The notes: a model not told the origin generated them from the sequence alone. Counted from the stretch's first letter, positions 27,391-35,988 are shown. The stretch: DNA of 64,000 nt from Burkholderiales bacterium (GCA_024235795.1 JACKLR010000001.1:1-64000), one strand, 5' to 3'. Translations and numbers: made by a program.

Positions 27391-27687
27391 TCATTGTCCT
27401 CCATCAACAGTTTCCGGTTGATCGATACTGCTATCCAATGCTTCAACTTCACTCAAGGCGTCTTCCATAAATGCACCGAGCAGTTCCGCTTCATCGGGAT
27501 CGAATTCAGCCTGAAATCCCGGTGTTTGTGCATCAACCAGTTTTTGCGCTATCACCTGACGGCGCACGTCATGATCATTTAGGCTGGTTTCAGCGGTATC
27601 AGTAATAACTGCAATAGCCGCGATATCCAAAGTTGACGGAATATCAGGTGTATCATTTTCTGTGTCATCATCTGCAGGATTATTCAT
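27391..27687 (-). CDS. Small acidic protein of the tra operon, unrecognised
   Basis: A 98-residue acidic protein (DDDTENDTPDIPSTLD at the start; FDPDEAELLGAFMEDALSEVEALD near the end). The ATG at 27687 follows GAGGAG with a normal spacing. It starts 5 bases after the traF stop and ends one base before the primase start, so it is surely part of the operon. RP4 has traE and traD at this place; no clear similarity to either was recognised. A partner or regulator of the primase is a guess. Confidence 0.75.
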   Translation of the reverse strand: MNNPADDDTENDTPDIPSTLDIAAIAVITDTAETSLNDHDVRRQVIAQKLVDAQTPGFQAEFDPDEAELLGAFMEDALSEVEALDSSIDQPETVDGGQ

Positions 27688-27692
27688 GGCAA

Positions 27693-28247
27693 TCACTCCT
27701 CTTGAAGATTGAAGGTAATAACGGGACGAACCACATGCACAATCTGTGCATGGTCGATGACGCCAAAGTAGCGTGCATCAAATGAGTGGGGATTCAGATC
27801 GGATAACAACAAATACTCGAATTCATCGAGTACCGCATTGAAATGGTATTGTGGCAATACGGCGCCATAGGCATCGGTCTTAACTTGTGCGCTGTTCGGC
27901 AACCTTTTGCCATTAACCGTAATTCCGGTTTCTTCAATTAAAACCGTATCACCGGCAACCGCATGAATCTGTTTGAGCAGTTGACCGGTACCGCCGGGAC
28001 AATCACCCGGATTGGTATAGCCTCTGGCAACAGCCCAATCAAACACATCGCTTTGCGGCGGACAGAACGCAACATATGCGCCTTTTGAAACCGGTTCATC
28101 GGCAATCCGGTACAAACCTACCGGTAGGCTTGGAGTGGTGTTGATATAAAACCCGCCAAACCGCAATACAATGCTCAGCACAAGCAGGCTGATACTGAGC
28201 GTCAGTACACCAATAGCCAGGATTTTGAGCGGCTTGTTCATGGTCAT
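27693..28247 (-). CDS. traF: TraF-type conjugative signal peptidase (S26)
   Basis: A 184-residue membrane-anchored peptidase. After one N-terminal membrane segment comes NTTPSLPVGLYR with the catalytic Ser. LLKQIHAVAGDTV carries the Lys of the dyad. The late DSR-like region is SDLNPHSFDARYFGVI. RP4 TraF processes and cyclises TrbC pilin, so it probably acts on the product of 1382-1792. The start overlaps the traG stop (ATGA). Confidence 0.92.
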   Translation of the reverse strand: MTMNKPLKILAIGVLTLSISLLVLSIVLRFGGFYINTTPSLPVGLYRIADEPVSKGAYVAFCPPQSDVFDWAVARGYTNPGDCPGGTGQLLKQIHAVAGDTVLIEETGITVNGKRLPNSAQVKTDAYGAVLPQYHFNAVLDEFEYLLLSDLNPHSFDARYFGVIDHAQIVHVVRPVITFNLQEE

Positions 28248-30139
28248 AATCCTGAACTGCCAGTACCAGCACCAGCACCAGTATCAGCAGTGCCAGAATC
28301 AACACCATCATAAGAATCGGTCAGCCGGTCGCTTGATAACGGCGGATCAACTTTTGCGCGTGCGGCAAACACTTTATCCTGGAAGTACAAAGGCTGTACG
28401 CCATAAATCGCAGGGTGTCCGGCAACATAGATGATCATGTCACCCGGTTTGGTAATTCTGCCGTTTGCATCTTTGGTTGCTCCCGGCAGGCGCATGCATT
28501 CGTCCGGTGTCAGTAAAGCACGTTGTGTTTCCTGCAACGTGCGTGTGACATAGCCGTGCATCATTGATGAGCGTCGACCACTTGTCGTGATCTGTTCCTT
28601 GATCACTGTGGTCTGGCCGGTGAGTTTGGATAAATGTTCTGCCGTTTCAATCCGGTTGGGTGCAAACGCAGTCTGGATATGACAGTTCGAGGTAATCGCT
28701 TCATCATGACCGTATCCCGATTCCCGGCTTTTAAGCTGATTGATGTCCTGGCAGATCAGATAGGCTTTGATGCCGTAACCGGCAATAAACGCCAAAGATT
28801 CCTGGAAGATTTCCAATTTACCCAAACTTGGAAATTCATCGAGCATCAACAGTAATCGGTGTTTGTAATGCGTAACCGGTTCACCATTCTGAAATGCCAT
28901 CTGACCGGCCAGTTTCCGGACAATCATATTGATCAATATGCGGATTAACGGACGCAGCCGTGATTTATCATTCGGGTGTGAAACAATGTAGAGACTGACA
29001 GGATTCTTCTGGTGCATTAAATCGCGGATACAAAAATCCGAATCAGTGATATTGTTTGCCACAACCGGATCACGATACAAAGCCAGATACGATTTTGCCG
29101 TAGATAATACGCTACCGGCTTCCTCCTCGGGTCGATCCAGCATATCTTTGGCACTGGCTGCTATAACCGGATGTGCATTGCCATTTTCCGGTATGATCAT
29201 TTCCATCCAGAGTTCTCGGATATCTCTGTCGGGATCGGACAGTAACGCATCAACAGCCGGTAGTGTTGCCGGTGTACCGTCACACTCCGATTGATACAGC
29301 ACATGCAGAACCAATCCGACTAATAGTGAATGCGCAGTCTTTTGCCAGTGGGTTTCTAATCCCTTGCCGTCTGGATCGACGATCAGGTTAACGAGATTTT
29401 GCACATCGGCAACTTCCGTACCGCTGCCGATGATAATTTCATCAAGCGGATTCCAATGACAGCTTGAAGTGGACGCCGGATCGAAACGCAGCACATTATT
29501 GTTCGCATAGTGCTTGCGCCACCCGGATGTCAACGCCCAGAGTTCGCCTTTGAGGTCGGTAATAACGGTGCTTTGCGTCCACGATAGCAAAGTCGGAATA
29601 ACAAGACTCACCCCTTTGCCCGAGCGTGTCGGTGCAAAGCACAATACATGCTCAGGGCCGCTGTGTTTTAGGTAGTTTGTCTTGCCGGATTTATCGCGCC
29701 AGGCGCCTACATAAACCATTTCACCGCTTTTGTTTTTTTTGGAAGACAACAATCCGGCTGCTTCGATATCCTTTTTATCCGCCCACCGGGCTGAACCATA
29801 TAGATTACGGTTTGCGCGCGAAGAATTGGCAAGCATCATCTTGATGATCAACACCAAAATCAATCCAACACTGGAAAACAGAATGCCGTAACCGGCTGCG
29901 AGATCAAAGATGCCCGGATGTTGGTCATACCATTGATTACTCCACACCAGAATCGACCAGGGTGCATAGAGTTGATTAAAATGTGATCCAAGCTGATCCT
30001 GATAATGGAACTGGTGCGCAAAATACTGTGTTGCAACCTGAAACCCACCAATCAGAAAAACAATGGCGAGCAAACGGATGATCAAAGTATCTTTCTTTAC
30101 GTTTCTGTTTTCATGGAAACCGGGATTGTATTGGTTCAT
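28244..30139 (-). CDS. traG: TraG/VirD4-type coupling protein
   Basis: The 631-residue DNA-pumping ATPase brings the relaxosome to the channel. Two N-terminal membrane segments (about residues 20-40 and 80-105) are followed by the YGSARWA block, Walker A APTRSGKG near residue 170, and Walker B LLMLDEFPSLG near residue 425. The end is acidic and Gly/Thr-rich (GTADTGAGAGTGSSG). ATG 30139 follows AAGGAG and overlaps the traI stop (TGATG); a GTG one codon upstream is possible. Confidence 0.96.
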   Translation of the reverse strand: MNQYNPGFHENRNVKKDTLIIRLLAIVFLIGGFQVATQYFAHQFHYQDQLGSHFNQLYAPWSILVWSNQWYDQHPGIFDLAAGYGILFSSVGLILVLIIKMMLANSSRANRNLYGSARWADKKDIEAAGLLSSKKNKSGEMVYVGAWRDKSGKTNYLKHSGPEHVLCFAPTRSGKGVSLVIPTLLSWTQSTVITDLKGELWALTSGWRKHYANNNVLRFDPASTSSCHWNPLDEIIIGSGTEVADVQNLVNLIVDPDGKGLETHWQKTAHSLLVGLVLHVLYQSECDGTPATLPAVDALLSDPDRDIRELWMEMIIPENGNAHPVIAASAKDMLDRPEEEAGSVLSTAKSYLALYRDPVVANNITDSDFCIRDLMHQKNPVSLYIVSHPNDKSRLRPLIRILINMIVRKLAGQMAFQNGEPVTHYKHRLLLMLDEFPSLGKLEIFQESLAFIAGYGIKAYLICQDINQLKSRESGYGHDEAITSNCHIQTAFAPNRIETAEHLSKLTGQTTVIKEQITTSGRRSSMMHGYVTRTLQETQRALLTPDECMRLPGATKDANGRITKPGDMIIYVAGHPAIYGVQPLYFQDKVFAARAKVDPPLSSDRLTDSYDGVDSGTADTGAGAGTGSSGL

Positions 30140-31806
30140 CACAGACTCCTTCGGTACGTTGAAGTTTTGGATCGTTTCTGAAATACAACTTGTCTCGATA
30201 ATTGACTGCGGTGTCGCTCGAGTTCCGGATCATCAAACGTGACACGGATTCTGTTTTGCACAGCAGCCAGCACAACAGACTTTCTAAAATTATCCGAACC
30301 GGCAACCGACAAATGATTGCCATACTTGCTGATAGCAAACTGCAACACGTCAACAAGCGAATCATTCAAAACATTCGATGCAACAAACAATCGCTTGCCG
30401 TCATCGCGAACAGCAGTAGTGCCAGCTTTGTAAAACACCGTGCCGTCCTTGGTCACAGACTCAATATTATCTGTTCTGGACTGATTGTTATTGTATTCAA
30501 TACCCGCAACATGATCACCTAAAATTGCATCACTTCCGGCGTCTCTTTTACTTCTGGCGCGCAATACCGCTAGTGCTTCGGCATTGTCGTTTTGAGCTTC
30601 CAAGGCCAGCCAATCGAGCCACGACATTCTGCGAGTACCGGCTTTTAATTGCGCATAGGTTTCGCGGTATTCGCGTTTGATGGAATCCAGTGTTGTTTTA
30701 AATTGCAGGCTCACCGTTGCATACAAGGCTTTCTTACCAAGCGGCCCTGCTTGTACATGCTTAATGATGCTTCGTTTACGTTTTGCTTCCTGTTTGGCAC
30801 GCTCAATCAACAGGTCGCGCTGTTCCCGCAATTTGAGCCATTGTTCTTTACGGAATGAAGCCGCATTGGTTTGCTGCTGCTGGTAACGTTTATAAAGCCT
30901 GGAAGTATCAATAGTGTTTTGAATGTTTTGAAGCGGCCAGGGTTGATACTGTTTGGCTTTTGATCTTGATGTTTTAGCGTTCTGAACTTTGTTTTGCGGG
31001 TCTGTCTGTGTTTGCGTATGCTCTGTTTGCAATGAATCTGTTGCCGGTTCATAAGCACCCAATCGTTTGATCAGATTGGGTTTCGATAAAGACCGGTCTA
31101 CGGAACTCGCTTTAACAGCAATGCCATTGCTGGATACAAATACCAACCCATTGCCGCGTTCTTTGATTTCAATACCATGGTTTTGCAGCACCTGATGTAA
31201 ACCTTTCCATGTGTCAGCTTGTTTGATGTCATCAAGGCACTCACGCCGAGTCCATCCCAGCAGGCTCTCAATGCCTGCATTGGCTTCGATGTCCTGAATA
31301 ATACGTGAAGATTTATCCAGTTTTGTTTCATGATTGACCTTAGTCAGTCCGTATTCTTGTTCGATCTGTTCACAAAGTGTTGCGACTTTCTTGTAATCGT
31401 AGTACGGATTGTGAATCGTCAGTTTTCTCGGATGAATCTTGTTGATTGCGATATGGATATGCAGATTATCAGTGTCGTCATGAACAACACTGATGCGCTG
31501 ATGTTCATGAAACCCCAATGCTTCACAGAATCGTTTTTCTATCTCATTCAGTTGGGCATTGGATAATCGTTCACCTTCAGGAAAACTCAGCACCAGGTGA
31601 CAGGTTTTATCGGATTTGGCACGTTTATTCATTTCCTGCGTGTTCTGGATTTCCAATAGCGCCGGTATCAATTCATCGGTGTAGCAGTTTGTCACTGATA
31701 CCATTCCGATACGCTCGGTTTTGCTTTGCGGATCGGTCAAATACTTCACCAAAGCAGAGAAGTTACTTTTGCGTATCGACTTGATGGGTATGATTTTAGC
31801 GATCAT
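30139..31806 (-). CDS. traI: MOBP-family relaxase (RP4 TraI-like) with C-terminal LPD7-like domain
   Basis: The 555-residue relaxase cuts oriT and stays bound to the 5' end. Residue numbers match the active site known for RP4 TraI: Tyr22 (KYLT), Ser74 (HLVLS), and His116/His118 in HDDTDNLHIHI. This is close conservation. The middle is Gln/Lys-rich and probably helical. Residues 440-540 (DGTVFYKAGTTAVRDDGKRLF...) resemble LPD7. It is shorter than RP4 TraI. The relaxase nuclease should act on the site at 32365/32366. Confidence 0.96.
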   Translation of the reverse strand: MIAKIIPIKSIRKSNFSALVKYLTDPQSKTERIGMVSVTNCYTDELIPALLEIQNTQEMNKRAKSDKTCHLVLSFPEGERLSNAQLNEIEKRFCEALGFHEHQRISVVHDDTDNLHIHIAINKIHPRKLTIHNPYYDYKKVATLCEQIEQEYGLTKVNHETKLDKSSRIIQDIEANAGIESLLGWTRRECLDDIKQADTWKGLHQVLQNHGIEIKERGNGLVFVSSNGIAVKASSVDRSLSKPNLIKRLGAYEPATDSLQTEHTQTQTDPQNKVQNAKTSRSKAKQYQPWPLQNIQNTIDTSRLYKRYQQQQTNAASFRKEQWLKLREQRDLLIERAKQEAKRKRSIIKHVQAGPLGKKALYATVSLQFKTTLDSIKREYRETYAQLKAGTRRMSWLDWLALEAQNDNAEALAVLRARSKRDAGSDAILGDHVAGIEYNNNQSRTDNIESVTKDGTVFYKAGTTAVRDDGKRLFVASNVLNDSLVDVLQFAISKYGNHLSVAGSDNFRKSVVLAAVQNRIRVTFDDPELERHRSQLSRQVVFQKRSKTSTYRRSL

Positions 31807-31845
31807 GGTGTTTAAGCGGCTTAAGTAGTTTGGTTATTCCGAATA

Positions 31846-32277
31846 TCATTTCCTGAGTTTCATAACCTCATTGAGCATTACACTTTGAGTTTCCCGGATT
31901 GTGTCCAGTGTCATATGCAGTTGAGACTTGCCGATGTATTTTGTGCGGCTGTCATTGGTAAGCCACAGCTTGATTAATCCGCCAAGCCGACCCAGATCGG
32001 CATTGATTCTAAGTAACACATCCACCTGCCGGTTATCGATAACGCTGGGTACGGTATAACCCAGACCTAGATTACGCAGATACTCTGCAATCGTTAATCC
32101 GGCTTCAGTTGCTTTTGCTTTGATCATCATTTCTTCCTCTGGCAATACAGGCACTCTGAGACGCTTGTCGCGCTTGGTACGTTTGGTGCGCTTTGTGTAT
32201 TTCGCGCAACTTGTCCCTTTATTTGCACACAAAGTCTTCTGCTTTTCATCACTTTTTTGGTGCTTTAAAACTGTCAT
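31846..32277 (-). CDS. traJ: TraJ-like oriT-binding relaxosome protein
   Basis: A 143-residue basic protein. The N-terminus has several Cys and a KRTKRTKRDKR stretch. The middle, RLRVPVLPEEEMMIKAKATEAGLTIAEYLRNLGLGY, has the ribbon-helix-helix pattern of MobC/TraJ accessory proteins. The C-terminal half is helical. RP4 TraJ binds a palindrome next to nic, and a perfect 20-base palindrome lies 8 bases from the nic-like site upstream of this gene. It is the first gene of the leftward tra operon. Confidence 0.88.
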   Translation of the reverse strand: MTVLKHQKSDEKQKTLCANKGTSCAKYTKRTKRTKRDKRLRVPVLPEEEMMIKAKATEAGLTIAEYLRNLGLGYTVPSVIDNRQVDVLLRINADLGRLGGLIKLWLTNDSRTKYIGKSQLHMTLDTIRETQSVMLNEVMKLRK

Positions 32278-32337
32278 TTGCGCTTACCTCGTAGAGCAAG
32301 ATCAACGTTGAGCAAAGTATTTGCGAATAAAGTTTGC

Positions 32338-32366
32338 GTGGAGATGGCCATCTCCACATATCTTGC
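32338..32366 (+). other. oriT: Origin of transfer: TraJ-type palindrome and IncP-like nic site
   Basis: The perfect palindrome GTGGAGATGGCCATCTCCAC (32338-32357) is followed by eight bases ATATCTTG and then CCCTG. The sequence TATCTTG/CCC differs at one base from the IncP nic core TATCCTG/C, placing the cut between 32365 and 32366 on the + strand. The layout (TraJ palindrome, 8-base gap, nic, between divergent traJ and traK) is the same as in RP4. With the relaxase on the 5' end, traKLM would enter the recipient first and traGIJ last. Confidence 0.88.
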
Positions 32367-32410
32367 CCTGTTGTGTTAGTTTTTTAAAATATACTACCAC
32401 TATATTATAA

Positions 32411-32441
32411 GTTTGCAAACAGTTTATTTTCGTTATATTAT
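32411..32441 (+). promoter_or_regulatory. Putative traKLM promoter, near-twin of the trb promoter
   Basis: TTGCAA (32413-32418), 17 bases, then TATTAT (32436-32441). The -35 lies in a 10-base palindrome GTTTGCAAAC (32411-32420), which could also serve the opposite strand toward traJ. The block 32413-32439 matches 295-321 at 22 of 27 bases, with the stretch TTTCGTTATATT identical. A long AT-rich leader of more than 200 bases separates it from traK. Confidence 0.5.
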
Positions 32442-32683
32442 AATTTCAACACCTTTAAAAATGCTTTCAAGAAGCTTCTTTCAAGTAAAAGAAAGTACTT
32501 TTGAAACAAAAAGAAAGCAAAGAAAAGCAAAAGAAACGGACAGAAACAAAATGAAACTAAAAGCAACTTCAAGGCAAGTAAAAGAAACTAGAAAATGGAG
32601 TGGGAAATTTTTTTAGAAAAAAATAAAAAAACTCAAAAAAAATCATTTCCGCCAAAGAATAATTTGATATGGGGAAGATTGTG

Positions 32684-33007
32684 ATGACCAAAACCTTATC
32701 AGAACGTATCGCGCTATTTACAGACAAGAACAAAAACACTGGCAAAAAGTTTTTGCCGGTGTTTATCGCATTGAAGCCGGATATAGAACAAGCATTACAG
32801 GATGGCTGGACGGTGTACCAGGTATGGGACACGTTATATGACGAGGGAAAGATTAAATGCTCTTATCAATGGTTCAGAACGTTGGTGAACCGTCACATCA
32901 CTAATGACAGCAAACAAAAACAACACAAATCATCTGCCAAAACAGCAACCACCGATCAGGAAGGATTTCGTTTTAATTCTGCAACCGAAAAAGAGGAGCT
33001 TATCTGA
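32684..33007 (+). CDS. traK: TraK-like oriT-binding protein
   Basis: A 107-residue basic protein. The segment LPVFIALKPDIEQALQDGWTVYQVWDTLYDEGKIKCSYQWFRTLVNRHI corresponds to the conserved body of RP4 TraK, which wraps oriT DNA. The tail is Lys/Ser-rich. ATG 32684 follows GGGGAAG with a 6-base gap; an ATG at 32669 has no such site. It ends overlapping the traL start by one base (TGATG). Confidence 0.85.
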   Translation: MTKTLSERIALFTDKNKNTGKKFLPVFIALKPDIEQALQDGWTVYQVWDTLYDEGKIKCSYQWFRTLVNRHITNDSKQKQHKSSAKTATTDQEGFRFNSATEKEELI

Positions 33008-33738
33008 TGGCTAAGATACACATGATTCTGCAAGGCAAAGGCGGCGTTGGTAAATCGTTTATCTCATCGACATTGGCACAACACAGAATCGCCAAAGGCA
33101 AAAATCCGTTGTGCATTGATACCGATCCGGTCAATGCCACGTTTTACGGTTTCAAGAAACTCAATGTTAAGCAGATTAATGTCATGAACAACGACGAGAT
33201 CGATCCCAGGAAGTTTGACGATCTGATCGAACTCATCGCCAACACAGAAACCGATGTGATTATCGATAACGGTGCCAGCACTTTTGTGCCGATGTCGCAT
33301 TACCTGATCAGCAACCAGATTCCGGCATTGCTGCTGGATATGGGTCATGAATTGGTGATCCATACGGTGATTACCGGCAGTCAGGCATTGCTCGACACAC
33401 TCAACGGTTTTGTGCATCTCGTCAAACAGTTTCCAAAGGAAGCACTGTTCGTAGTCTGGCTTAATCCCTACTGGGGCGAGATCACTATGAACGGTAAACA
33501 GTTTGAGGAAATGAAAGCGTATATCGACAACAAAGCACGCGTATCGGCCATTATTAGAATTCCGCACTACAAACCGGAAACTTTCGGCAAGGATTTGAGT
33601 GAAATCCTGCAATCGAAATTTACGTTTGACGAAGCACTTAAAAACTGTACGCTGCCGGTGATGGTTCGCCAACGGTTAACCATCATTAGAAGACAACTGT
33701 TTACCAATCTTGAAAACGTGGCTGCAGTATTGTCATGA
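33007..33738 (+). CDS. traL: TraL-like ParA/MinD-type ATPase
   Basis: A 243-residue P-loop ATPase with the deviant Walker A KGGVGKSFISS at residues 11-21 and the IDTDPVNATFYGF segment after it. A long conserved region (GASTFVPMSHYLISNQIPALL) is shared with RP4 TraL, not with plasmid-partition ParA. Its role in conjugation is poorly defined. It is translationally coupled to traK and traM on either side. Confidence 0.88.
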   Translation: MAKIHMILQGKGGVGKSFISSTLAQHRIAKGKNPLCIDTDPVNATFYGFKKLNVKQINVMNNDEIDPRKFDDLIELIANTETDVIIDNGASTFVPMSHYLISNQIPALLLDMGHELVIHTVITGSQALLDTLNGFVHLVKQFPKEALFVVWLNPYWGEITMNGKQFEEMKAYIDNKARVSAIIRIPHYKPETFGKDLSEILQSKFTFDEALKNCTLPVMVRQRLTIIRRQLFTNLENVAAVLS

Positions 33739-34163
33739 GCAACGACAAACTGGATACATTGATCAAACGAATTGCTTCAGAGCACGGCATTGTTCTGACG
33801 AAAGATGATCCGGTATTGATGATGCATACACTCAATGAAGTATTGCTGGAACAGAACGAAAAAGCGCATGCTGAATTACTGAACAAATATGAAGCGATTC
33901 TGCAGGAAAATTTCAGTCAATGGCAAACATACGCCAGCAAAAAGGCTAATGTTTTAATTAATGCGCAACAAAACCATTTCAGTAAAAACCATGACCAAGT
34001 TTCAGATCAATGTATGCAATTGATCAGCGAAAAAACCAGAATCACAATTAATCATGAAATCCGTGAGCTGACCCGAATTTCCAGGCAGGCGGCCATCATC
34101 AATTTGCTGGCTGCCGTTCTGGTGTTGGTTTCAGCGATATTGGTTTTTGTAATTTTGAGTTAA
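33735..34163 (+). CDS. traM: TraM-like membrane-anchored conjugation protein
   Basis: A 142-residue protein: helical, probably coiled coil through most of its length (NEVLLEQNEKAHAELLNKYEAILQENFSQW), with a single C-terminal membrane segment (IINLLAAVLVLVSAILVFVIL). Gene order traK-traL-traM and this layout match RP4 TraM. The start overlaps the traL stop (ATGA). Confidence 0.83.
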   Translation: MSNDKLDTLIKRIASEHGIVLTKDDPVLMMHTLNEVLLEQNEKAHAELLNKYEAILQENFSQWQTYASKKANVLINAQQNHFSKNHDQVSDQCMQLISEKTRITINHEIRELTRISRQAAIINLLAAVLVLVSAILVFVILS

Positions 34164-34239
34164 CAACATGGTCAGCAATTGGTGGGTAACTGAGAAGGTA
34201 AAAATTTGCATGTATATTAGATGTATAGGAGTTAAAGGT

Positions 34240-34467
34240 ATGAATGAAACAAACTTGACCCTAAGCAAAATAATTAAATCCGGCGAAAATATGGAAGAGG
34301 TTGATCCAGTCGTGGCCGCGCAGATTATCGGAGTAAAAGTAAATACACTTGCCTCATGGCGCTGCACAAAGAAGGAGATCATCCCTTTCTACAAAATAGG
34401 TAGTAAGATCAGGTACAAAATATCTGATTTGATCGCCTGGAAAGAAAGCAAAAGAGTGTGCCGATAA
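34240..34467 (+). CDS. Excisionase-like helix-turn-helix protein
   Basis: A 75-residue protein with an HTH_17/MerR-like winged helix: VDPVVAAQIIGVKVNTLASWRCTKKEIIPFYKIGSKIRYKISDLIAWKESKRV. This is the pattern of excisionase/AlpA-type regulators of integrated elements. ATG 34240 follows AGGAG with an 8-base gap. A diverged copy of its last 16 codons lies at 41466-41516, near the tRNA boundary. It probably controls excision or transfer. Confidence 0.82.
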   Translation: MNETNLTLSKIIKSGENMEEVDPVVAAQIIGVKVNTLASWRCTKKEIIPFYKIGSKIRYKISDLIAWKESKRVCR

Positions 34468-34534
34468 TGCGTATGAGTTCACATGTGACCTGACACTTTT
34501 GGGCTTAAAGCACGATCAAACAGTACTGTCGGCA

Positions 34535-34575
34535 TTCAGCCCGGACTGTGTGAAAACCCGAAAATCCGGGCTGAA
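34535..34575 (+). repeat. 11-bp perfect inverted repeat (hairpin) abutting the IS256 left end
   Basis: TTCAGCCCGGA (34535-34545) and TCCGGGCTGAA (34565-34575) form an 11-base-pair stem with a 19-base loop. The next base begins the IS element. It may have been a terminator or part of an older element into which the IS jumped. Confidence 0.75.
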
Positions 34576-35875
34576 AGAGACTGTCCCACAAACTGTGTAA
34601 TTGTCTATCATTAGTTTTTTAAAGGATAGACGATGAACAAAGAAGAACTAGAGAATTTTGCCCGCAAAGCTGCGAAAGGCATAAAAACAGAGCAAGACCT
34701 GAGTGAATTTAGCCAGATGCTGACGAAAGTCGTCATTGAGACGGCGCTGAACGCTGAATTGGATGAACATCTTGGTTATAGCAAGTACGATAAACAGCAT
34801 TCTGACAATTGCCGAAATGGTTATTCCAGCAAGACATTACGCACAGAGGATGGTGAGTTTGAGCTGAATACGCCGCGAGACAGGCAGGGAGATTTCGAGC
34901 CACAGCTGGTAAAGAAGCGCCAGACACGTTTTGCCTCGATGGATGACAAAATTCTGAGTTTGTATGCGAAGGGACTGACGACACGCGAGATTGTGGCGAC
35001 ATTCAAGGAGATGTACGGTGCAGAAGTGTCTGCCACGTTGATATCCAGAGTAACCGATGCAGTGATTGAACGTGTAGTCGAATGGCAATCGCGGCCGTTG
35101 GATGCGGTTTATGCGATTGTTTACCTGGATTGCATCATGCTCAAGATTCGCCAGGACAAGCAAGTGATCAAAAAAGCTGTTTACCTGGCACTTGGCGTCA
35201 ATATGGATGGTCACAAGGAATTGCTGGGTTTGTGGCTGTCAGAAAATGAAGGCGCCAAATTCTGGCTGAATGTACTGACGGAGCTTCAGAATCGCGGCGT
35301 AAAGGATATTTTGATTGCCTGCGTTGATGGTTTAAAGGGTTTCCCTGAAGCCATTGCCACAGTCTTTCCCAACACGCAAATACAGCTGTGCATAGTTCAT
35401 ATGGTGCGCAATTCAATTAAATTTGTGTCATGGAAGGACTATAAGGCTGTTACCACCGATTTAAAGCGCATTTATCAATCCGTAACCGAAGAGGAAGCCT
35501 TGCTGGCACTGGATCAATTTGCCGGTCGCTGGGATGACAAATATCCGCAGATCAGCCGGTCATGGCGTACACATTGGGAAAACATTTGTACGCTCTTCAA
35601 ATATCCCGAAGATATTCGAAAAGCCATCTATACAACCAATGCCATCGAATCGCTTAACAGCGTCATTCGAAAAGCCATCAAAAAACGTAAATTGTTTCCA
35701 ACCGATGATTCCGCCAAAAAAGTCATTTTTCTGGCAATTCAGGAGGCTTCCAGAAACTGGACGATGCCGATAAAAAACTGGAAAGCTGCCTTGAACCGGT
35801 TTATGATCGAATTCGAAGATCGACTGATTGAATATGTTTAACCCAGACAGTTACACAGTTTAATTTACAGTCTCT
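34576..35875 (+). mobile_element. IS256-family insertion sequence
   Basis: The element holds one transposase gene between imperfect terminal inverted repeats. The left end begins AGAGACTGTCCCACAAACTG. The right end, read on the other strand, begins AGAGACTGTAAATTAAACTG. Both continue GTGTAA-TGTCT. No 8-9 base target duplication is seen (left flank GGGCTGAA, right flank AAAATTTA). Further out, 11-base words TGTGTGAAAAC (34547-34557) and GTTTTCACACA (35891-35901) are inverted to each other. Confidence 0.85.
34633..35841 (+). CDS. IS256-family transposase
   Basis: A 402-residue Mutator-type DDE transposase. It includes the conserved N-terminal block (NAELDEHLGYSKYDK, NCRNGYSSKTLRTEDGEFELNTPRDR) and the catalytic region with YLDCIMLK (first Asp), CVDGLKGFPEAI (second Asp) and the TTNAIESLNSVIRKA block (Glu). 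Length is normal and the frame is intact, so it could be active. It starts 57 bases inside the left terminal repeat. Confidence 0.95.
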   Translation: MNKEELENFARKAAKGIKTEQDLSEFSQMLTKVVIETALNAELDEHLGYSKYDKQHSDNCRNGYSSKTLRTEDGEFELNTPRDRQGDFEPQLVKKRQTRFASMDDKILSLYAKGLTTREIVATFKEMYGAEVSATLISRVTDAVIERVVEWQSRPLDAVYAIVYLDCIMLKIRQDKQVIKKAVYLALGVNMDGHKELLGLWLSENEGAKFWLNVLTELQNRGVKDILIACVDGLKGFPEAIATVFPNTQIQLCIVHMVRNSIKFVSWKDYKAVTTDLKRIYQSVTEEEALLALDQFAGRWDDKYPQISRSWRTHWENICTLFKYPEDIRKAIYTTNAIESLNSVIRKAIKKRKLFPTDDSAKKVIFLAIQEASRNWTMPIKNWKAALNRFMIEFEDRLIEYV

Positions 35876-35988
35876 AAAATTTAATAAAGAGTTTTCACAC
35901 ATAGACCAAAACCGGCTACTAAATGTTATTACTGGTGAGTCCTAATTCTACTAGTTTCATTTTTGCGTTAATTTTCAGGGTGCCACAT

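Noticed and set aside
33007..33738. Plasmid partition ParA
   Set aside because: The position between traK and traM and the body of the protein match RP4 TraL; no parB or centromere-like repeats follow.
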